64,000 bases of DNA from Dolomedes plantarius (Eukaryota > Arthropoda > Arachnida > Araneae > Dolomedidae): contig OU015496.1 of the NCBI GenBank assembly GCA_907164885.2, forward strand, positions 138,979,534-139,043,533, given 5' to 3'. Made by a program: the position numbers and the translations under genes. Every line of letters starts with the position of its first letter. Position 1 is the stretch's first letter. The notes beneath the pieces were generated by a model that was not told where the DNA came from, ran no database searches, and saw nothing but the letters and a program-made list of their open reading frames with translations. Shown here one piece after another: positions 56,896 to 64,000 of the stretch.

Positions 56896-58132
56896 GGGGC
56901 AATCCCTCCCCCCCCCCAAAAAAAAAAAAAAGCTCGGCGTAAAATTATATAATCGTAGACCTAATACTAAATTAGTTTAAATTTAAAATGAAAGAATGTT
57001 TATTTCTTTTATATATATATAGATATAACCCTAAGAGCCGACGTTTCCCCCCCCCCAAAAAAAAAAAATCTCTGGAGGGAAGCCGCCACTGACCCAATTC
57101 CCCTTCAGTACCGAATTCTGGCACGCTAACTCCAAGGATGCGTCTGGCCCGCTATTTGAAGTTTGAAGCAAGAAAACATCAAGTTTTTTTTTTTCATTCT
57201 GACGCATGCTATGAAAATCAATCATGATTTCATTATATAGAGTTATACAGAAAATTATACAGAATTCACTTCAGTATTTTACTAAATTGTATGTAATGTT
57301 TTATTTTATTACGTAGAATTCAGTTTTCCTCTCACACTGTGTCACCTGTGAATGTTAAAATTAATTTAATCCTGTTAAGACCATATTTCTTCCCATTTTA
57401 ACATTTTAAGAATTAATTTTGGCCATTTTATTGCAGCAAAAGGAGTTATTAATACGAATGAAAACTGTTCTCAAGGAACGAAGGCTTACAGTAACAGGAA
57501 ATTAGTCTTTAATACTAAATGAGGATTTATATGCAAGTAAAATTTATTTTACTGTCAGTAAATTCCATAAAAGTAACTCAGTAATGTTAAGCAGCAATTT
57601 ATAGAAGTTATTTTACATGAAAAATGTTTGGGGTCAGTGATTGAAATATTTGTTACAGGGCTTCTAATGCTTTCAAAGGAGCAGTTAAATCCAAAATAAA
57701 ACAGGGGAAATTTGGATCTAACTTTATAAGTTTGTACTCATGCGTTGCTCCATAATTTCCTTCCCTTGTACTAGACAGGCCAAAAAGCTTATGACCACAA
57801 TTCTACTAGGTTTTCTAACGTTTTATTATAAATTTAAAGATCAATCAACCAGCTGGAAACTCGAAAGGGAGACTACCTTAGAACAGTCGAATAAATATGC
57901 ATACTATCAGCAACAATTTACTATCGATCTTCCAGTCCAACTTTTTAACCTTATGTCTCTGATAAAGCTGTTTCAATCTCTAAAATTAGAAGTAAGTAAA
58001 GTTGTACGAGTTTTCTTTTAATTACCGCTGGCGGAAAATCTTAATAATTTTTTTTTAACATTTTTAAGCTATTTTTTAACATATATATATGTAGCTTTAA
58101 AGCTCATACTGGTTTTTCACTTTCAACTTTGT

Positions 58133-58134
<2 letters not shown>
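56896..58134. other. no gene seen; C/A homopolymers
   Basis: Runs of C then A occur near 56907-56931 and 57048-57068. The open frame at 57740-58021 (93 codons) is unrecognised. Confidence 0.4.

Positions 58135-58190
<56 letters not shown>
58135..58190. repeat. (TA)n microsatellite, left of a foldback element
   Basis: Pure TA ending exactly at the foldback element. Confidence 0.95.
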
Positions 58191-58193
<3 letters not shown>

Positions 58194-58446
58194 GTGGCTT
58201 GGTATAAGAAGTGCCTAAGTCAGTTTTCTCCAAGATGACTTTGTTTGCTTATGTCTTTTTAAAAAAATATTATTTTCAATGTAAGAAGTACCCAAGTCTG
58301 TACAATAGTTTAGAAAACACTTTTGAAGTATCGGACAGATTTAGGTACTTCTTACCTTGAAAATACTATTTTTTGAAAGAGACATAAGTAAACAAAGTCA
58401 TCTTGGAGAAAACTGACTTAGGCACTTCTTGTACCAGGGCCACAGA
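58191..58446. mobile_element. 256-bp foldback element between two (TA)n arrays
   Basis: The left and right halves are near-complete reverse complements for about 110 bp: TCTGTGGC, AAGAAGTGCCTAAGTCAGTT, TTCTCCAAGATGACTTTGTT and GTAAGAAGTACC in both, around a ~30-bp centre. TA arrays abut both ends. There is no coding capacity. The class is unknown, and a TA-targeting foldback MITE is likely. Confidence 0.85.
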
Positions 58447-58448
58447 TA

Positions 58449-58526
<78 letters not shown>
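58447..58526. repeat. (TA)n microsatellite, right of the foldback element
   Basis: TA with one TATG interruption near 58453. Confidence 0.95.
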
Positions 58527-58527
<1 letters not shown>

Positions 58528-59743
58528 TTTGATTTTTAGTGATGATAAAGAACCCATCCATCAAAAACTTCTAATGCAATATTCATAAAATAATTACACA
58601 TTTAGAGATTTTAGTATGTGAGGAAGTTTTAATGTAGGGGAGAAAAGCTTAATCAACAAAATTCATGCCATAGGTAATGGAAATAAGAATAGTCTCTCCA
58701 ACTGAATTTCTGCTAACCTTTTATTGAAAGCATATCTATCTTCTTGCGCATGAAATCGCAATCTTAGAGATGCCATAGCTGTGTTTATCACTTTTTATCT
58801 GCAAGCAATTTGAAGCTTACAGAATGGACCCATTGTGGTAAGAGGTGTTCAACTGTTTTCAGAAGGTGAAGGAAAATTCAGAAAGGAAAAAAAAACTTAT
58901 ATTTACTTTAAATTTTCCATAACCAGGGACCAAACTGGGCTACATGACTGACGTCAATTTGAAATACAAAAACGCGAGGGGCGCACTGTCATAATACTCC
59001 ATTCCCAAAATAAGACATTTCACGAATTTATTCAGAAGTTTTCATACAAAGAATATTTTTTACAAACTGCCATTTGCAACTCATTTTGATCTTCTTTTGA
59101 ACGAGGAAACAAGAGCAAAAGCTAATTTTTAAACAACAACAAAGAAAGAAAATCAAAGAGAAAATTACTTCTCAAACGATGGATTGAAAAGTCCTCTAAC
59201 AGAATAATATCAAAAATAAAACCTCATAGTCAGTGGTCCTTGACCGACAATCATCCATTTAAACCCGTTAAAATACAAAGGAACCTCAAGATTTCAGAAG
59301 TGATTGATAACATTAGCATTCCTTCCGCACATTTTTTTTGACCGTGTTTTTTACCTTTGCACAATAAGTTTATACATGCTTCAATGGTTCATTAAAAGGC
59401 TTTGATTTTGTTTACGTCTATCTTATTTATTATTTTTTTCAGCTGTCAGTGAATTTAAGCGTTTCATGTTTTAGAAGAGCATAAAAGACATTAGCAAGTT
59501 TGAAGCTAAAAAACTAAAAGTATACAATTTTTTCCTAATAAAAATATTTCAAATATTGTTTTGAAATCTTGAAAAACGTTTAAAAGGATTTTAAGTACAT
59601 TTAAACACAAAATTATTTTATTATTTTAATTTATACTTTATTTTAAAACAGGCTGTAGGAAAACAAATCAATTTTTTTATAATTTAAAAACAACGTTGAA
59701 TGAATACCTTCTTATACGTTACGTACTTTCTGCAAATAGTAGT
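58527..59743. other. no gene seen
   Basis: AT-rich, without a supported feature. Confidence 0.4.
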
Positions 59744-60622
59744 ATAATATACCAATAACAATTTCGTATACTTATAGAACTTTGTATTGTTCAAACATTA
59801 TTTAGCTAATAAAATTAGCGCATCATTCTCATACATTAGTATATATACTCTAATTTAAATTTCTCTTTCAACACAAAATTTATACTTTGATATAAAGTCT
59901 GCAATTTAGAAATCATTATCGAGTGCTCAAAACGACTTCTTAGTCTCTTATTTAATTGCTGTTTCCACTCTCTCTTGAAAACAACTTGCTAGACCAGACC
60001 ACGTTCTAATCCTTTCAAATTTACCTTACATTTGTACACATTTTCCTTTCTTTCTGAAAAAAAAAAATTGCCAGACTAGGCCAAGTAATGATTTTTTCAA
60101 ATTAATCTTATAGTCCTTAAATTAACCCTATATTCGTGTCAATCCCTATCTCAATTTAAAAACAACTAGCCAGAGCAAACCTTCAAATTTACCTCCTGTT
60201 CCCTATCACTAAAGAGAGACTGGGAGTTTATGTCCTCTGATTTAAATAAATTTTCCTCGGTTACCACTATATCGGTGATAATTTAGCTACACAATTTCAG
60301 ACAAATTTCTCCCAAGGCTTGAAGAGCAGTGAATTTTTCCGAAATTCCACTGTTTCAATATTACAATAGTACAATACACTAATAATAATTTTGTACAATT
60401 TATCAATAGTACAATATACCAATAATAATTTTATATACTTATAGAATTTTGTATTATCCAAACATTATTTAAATAAAATTATAACTTTATTCTTATATAC
60501 TCTAATTTAAATGCTCTTTCAACCCAAAATCTATACTTTTATATAAAATCTCTCAATTGCAAACAATTTTTGCCTACGCTTGAAGAGCAATGGACTTTTC
60601 CGAAAATCCATTGTTTTTCCAA
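59744..60622 (+). repeat. decayed tandem duplications
   Basis: About 59744-59905 and 60404-60560 share AATATACCAATAA, ATACTTATAGAA, CAAACATTATTTA, TATACTCTAATTTAAAT and CTCTTTCAAC. A second overlapping repetition (CTTGAAGAGCA, TTTTTCCGAAA, TCCACTGTTT or TCCATTGTTT) occurs near 60317 and 60579, about 262 bp apart. Confidence 0.6.
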
Positions 60623-61756
60623 GACCTGGACTATATGTTTTACCGACAGATATGCTGATCATCACACCACCAGGCATATCCTTTTGAATTAATCTCATTT
60701 TAGGAATTTTTACGGTAGCTAATCAGCAAGAATCCATAGAAAACCAATTTTTCATTTTTTTAAGGTCATCAGAAACAAAAATTAAAATATTTAGCTTCAT
60801 GCTAAATATTTTAATTGAGATGACTCGAGGTATGAAACTTTCTGTATTTAGGAACAAACTGTATTTCAGTTTTACATTAAATTAGGGTTTACTGAAACCG
60901 TGCTCAACCACGATAATAGGCGGAAATCCATAGGTGATGAGATTATTTTTTTATTTACCAGATTCTTATAAAAGTTGAATTGGAAATCTATTCAATGGTG
61001 AAAACATAACGAAATAAAAATTTCCCAGTTTAAGATAAACACATAATTGTATCACGATATGGCTTCTTTAACGAATTTATTATAACGAACGTATTCAATC
61101 AAAAGGGGAAATTAGCAGAAAAAATACAGAAATATGAGAAAAATATCTAAAGGACCTACATCGTTTCGACATAACTTACCTTGGTGATCTCCTTTTTACT
61201 TGTTTCTTGATACGAATGTCTAACATAAAATCTTTTGAGCGAGGCACGGGTCAGATACTAAACGTGACATTGCAATTATTGTAACAAAGGATCAAAGTTG
61301 TCCATTGCATAAGAAATCGAAAATGTAATTGCTCTCTTATAATGATAGATTTTTTAACAATAGACTCTTAAGTATTATGAAATAGCTATATTAAAATTAA
61401 ATCAGTAATATAAATACCGTATAAAAAATACATTATAAAGAAACTATTTCTGATTTATTGGTGGATGCTGATTACAGACTAAAAACTAATAATTGAAAAT
61501 AAGGATGCACTGAGACATTTATTTTACAGAAGCGTTCTGGAAATTTCGAAATCCCTGTCTTAAATTGCCCATTGTTTAAAACTAATACCCACTTGAAATG
61601 CAAAAGAATTAAACGCACTCAAAACATCAACTCTTCATTTCAAAATCTCTCGTATTTTTATACTATAAAGAAACAATATTTCGAAGATTATAATACTCAA
61701 ATTCCGTTTATTTATTTATTTATTTATTTTAAATTTATTGGTTTTTTTTTTGTTCG
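60623..61756. other. no gene seen; one perfect 16-bp hairpin
   Basis: AT-rich. AATTAAAATATTTAGC at 60780-60795 and its exact complement at 60801-60816 are separated by TTCAT. Confidence 0.45.
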
Positions 61757-62020
61757 AATGTGGAGGCACTTGTCGTCAAACATTCGCCATAAAATGGCGA
61801 CATTTACATAAAATGGGCAGTAAAATTGTGGCGTAGTATAACGCCGCAATTTTACTGCCCAAATATTGTGGGGGCACCATACATGCGGACAGCATTACCC
61901 CCCTATGAAGGGACGACACGAACGGCGGCATTTTTCGTGGCGTGACGCCAGGATTCGCTCCGAGCACTCTCAGCACCGAAAACCAGCGCGCTGTACCACT
62001 GGGCCGCCTCAAGCCCAGTA
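61757..62020 (-). repeat. tRNA-derived SINE with internal hairpin
   Basis: On the minus strand the head reads GGCGGCCCAGTGGTACAGCG (A box-like) and GGAGCGAATCCTGGCG (B box-like). The body contains a 19-bp inverted repeat (plus strand 61815-61833 GGGCAGTAAAATTGTGGCG, 61842-61860) with one mismatch. Confidence 0.6.
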
Positions 62021-62833
62021 ACGCTTTTAAAAGTTATGATTTTTTGGCATGTTAAAAAATTCCCTATAGCAGATAAAGTGATCTATTCGAATTTTGATGA
62101 CGTAACGTAGCTTTAATTTTGTGCATATGAAAGACATAAAGAAAGATTAGCCAAAAAATTAACAGAAGGACCACCCCCTTATCTGATTATTCCTTTTTTT
62201 GTATGAATGAAATAAATAATGAAATATGAGATAGAAAACTAAACTTCTATAAATATGTAGCGGAAAAACATTTTAGGAAAACGTTGCACAAAATCATTCT
62301 AAATTTGAGTAAATTATTATTTTATATAAAGTGTAGAAATATGGCAGAATTCGTATATATGTGGAATAAAAACTAAATAACGTAAAAAGTATTCATGCGC
62401 TTTGAATGTATTAAAGTTCAGTACAAAGTATTCCTCGAAAAAGTTTGATATGCTATCATTGATTTACAAAATTGCTCTTCGATTGAAAATTTTTTTCCGA
62501 TGACTGTACATCATAGAAATGGTAGAAATGTTTTGAACAGAATATGAAAGATGATCATTAGTGTTAAGAATTCCCAGTTCAGTTTTCTTATAAAGAATTC
62601 GAGATTTTCTTTTTCCTAAGTAATTTGTAGTCCTTGGGAACCTGTTACAGTCTGACAGAGAATAGTCCGTTTAGAATCATTCGGTGTCAAAACATCTAAT
62701 TTGTGAGAAAAGTCAGAGAGAAAATGCATTTAACGTTTAAAAAATGTTAATAAGCTAAAGATAAATAGTAATAACCTCCAAAGTATTAGTACAAGGTAAA
62801 TGATCATTAGTTCATTATATTAATCTTTCTGTC
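62021..62833. other. no gene seen
   Basis: AT-rich, without a supported feature. Confidence 0.4.
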
Positions 62834-63062
<229 letters not shown>

Positions 63063-63444
63063 AATTTAACTTCTATGAAATAATTTCGATAGAGTTTATT
63101 GAGGGAAATGGTATGTTTTCATAATGAGCCAAACTTCACAAATAAATGTCAAAAGTCAAAGGAAATTCAAGAGGACAGTAAATAATCGGGAACAAAATGT
63201 AGCATGAGCAATGATGTTTTAAACATTAACTGATTTCTTACGATATGCAATATTGAACTTAGGTAATAACACAGAATAACGTCCATAACAAGTTCATATG
63301 AAGTCCATATGCACTGAAATTTAAAGTGTTGTTTGACAATGCATAAAGTATGAACGTCTACCGGTACAGAGCACATATTTGTGATACTTTCCTAGCAGAC
63401 ATACTCATCTAGTTGCCGCCCAATCTGGTAGGATTTTATTACAA

Positions 63445-63446
<2 letters not shown>
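63063..63446. other. no gene seen
   Basis: AT-rich, with short unrecognised frames. Confidence 0.4.

Positions 63447-63485
<39 letters not shown>
63447..63485. repeat. (TA)n microsatellite
   Basis: A TA run ending at the left end of the Tc1-like element at 63486. Confidence 0.9.
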
Positions 63486-63488
<3 letters not shown>

Positions 63489-64000
63489 TGTTCAAAACAA
63501 TTAGGAGAGCACATGGCTTTAACGAAATTACGCAAATACTTACACCGATAAGAAACATAAAATAAATCATCCATAATTTAAAGCCTAGCAGGAAACAGAA
63601 CAAGAAAACTCCATACGCAAATCAAAGTTCATGACGTCAAAAACCAGAAAAAGAACATAAGGGCGGAAATCGGGATGTTTCAGAAACGTCTGTTTCACTG
63701 CCTTAACTGTGAAATTCGATTGCTCAGTTATTCTTTTTGAGAAAAGGTGACTTGAAAATGTCTCAACAACGTGCTTTACCGTAATCCATGGCATGGCGTA
63801 TTATAGGCAGACTTGAATCCGGCAAACACAACGTAGTGTCGCGGACGCTGTTGGAGTTGCCAGAAGTGTCGTTGCAAGGCTGTAGAATAGATTCCAAGAA
63901 ACAGGGAATGTTAGACGTCGACCAGGGCAAGGTCGGCCACGCGCCACTACAGCAACTGATGACCGGTATATACTGTTAACAGCTCGTCGAAACAGAACAG
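63486..64000 (+). mobile_element. Tc1-like element, left part, cut by the window edge
   Basis: The left end CACTGTTCAAAACAATTAGG with TA directly outside (63484-63485) resembles Tc1 terminal repeats. The transposase start follows at 63759. The right end lies outside the window. Confidence 0.65.
63759..64000 (+). pseudogene. Tc1-like transposase, N-terminal part, frameshifted
   Basis: From ATG 63759 it reads MSQQRALP, then a stop, then SMAWRIIGRLESGKHN. A frame change near 63835 continues the domain as ADAVGVARSVVARL, a stop, then NRFQETGNVRRRPGQGRPRA and TTATDDRYILLTARRNRT at the edge. This is the first helix-turn-helix, the GRPR linker and the start of the second helix-turn-helix of a Tc1 transposase. 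Two stops and one frameshift are already visible. The catalytic domain is outside the window. Confidence 0.8.

Noticed and set aside
57005..57028. Another Helitron start (TCTATATATATAAAAG on the minus strand)
   Set aside because: No matching 3' end was found, and the sequence is close to simple TA repeat.

Overview
The window looks like an arthropod nuclear genome, most likely an arachnid such as a spider. It is very AT-rich, coding sequence is split by GT-AG introns, long (TA)n arrays recur, tRNA-derived SINEs are numerous, and the transposon families (Tc1/mariner, hAT, Helitron, Merlin-like, TTAA-specific elements) are typical of such genomes. The taxonomic call is inference, since no host gene was recognised. 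There is no bacterial, organellar or viral gene block and no CRISPR array. Only one host protein-coding locus can be supported, and it lies at the left end on the minus strand.

Layout. (1) 1-5.8 kb: an unrecognised minus-strand gene with one very large symmetric exon (3381-5798, 806 codons), a second exon (1923-2174, 84 codons) and possibly a third exon at the left edge. Its introns carry a Tc1 relic, a TTAA-type MITE and a (TA)n array ending about 20 bp from a splice acceptor. (2) 6-20 kb: no host gene. It holds hAT-type MITEs, SINEs, a Merlin-like transposase relic, an internally deleted DUF4817-type element, a possible reverse transcriptase relic, a complete TTAA MITE and two LTR-like segments. 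(3) 20-35 kb: SINEs, a pogo-like MITE beside a Tc1 relic, a Helitron-like element, a DD41D (rosa-like) mariner with intact ends, a perfect 35-bp hairpin and more hAT MITEs. (4) 36-42 kb: a nearly intact 1219-bp Tc1-like element with DD36E spacing, and a large inverted duplication of a MITE that has a microsatellite inside it. (5) 45-54.7 kb: a Helitron-like element, then a second Helitron copy invaded in turn by a long-TIR Tc1 element, a hAT element and a second 1219-bp DD36E element, four layers in all. (6) 55-64 kb: SINEs, a foldback element between two (TA)n arrays, decayed tandem repeats, and the start of another Tc1 element that runs off the right edge.

Almost all recognisable protein-coding capacity apart from the left-end gene is transposase in various stages of decay. 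The most informative structures are target-site duplications and terminal inverted repeats. They give exact boundaries for many elements and an insertion order for the nested ones. A recurring pattern is that TA-targeting elements sit directly against (TA)n arrays. Coordinates of sharp element ends were read base by base. Edges of diffuse repeats and of unannotated stretches are approximate. Identities, copy numbers elsewhere and expression could not be tested.
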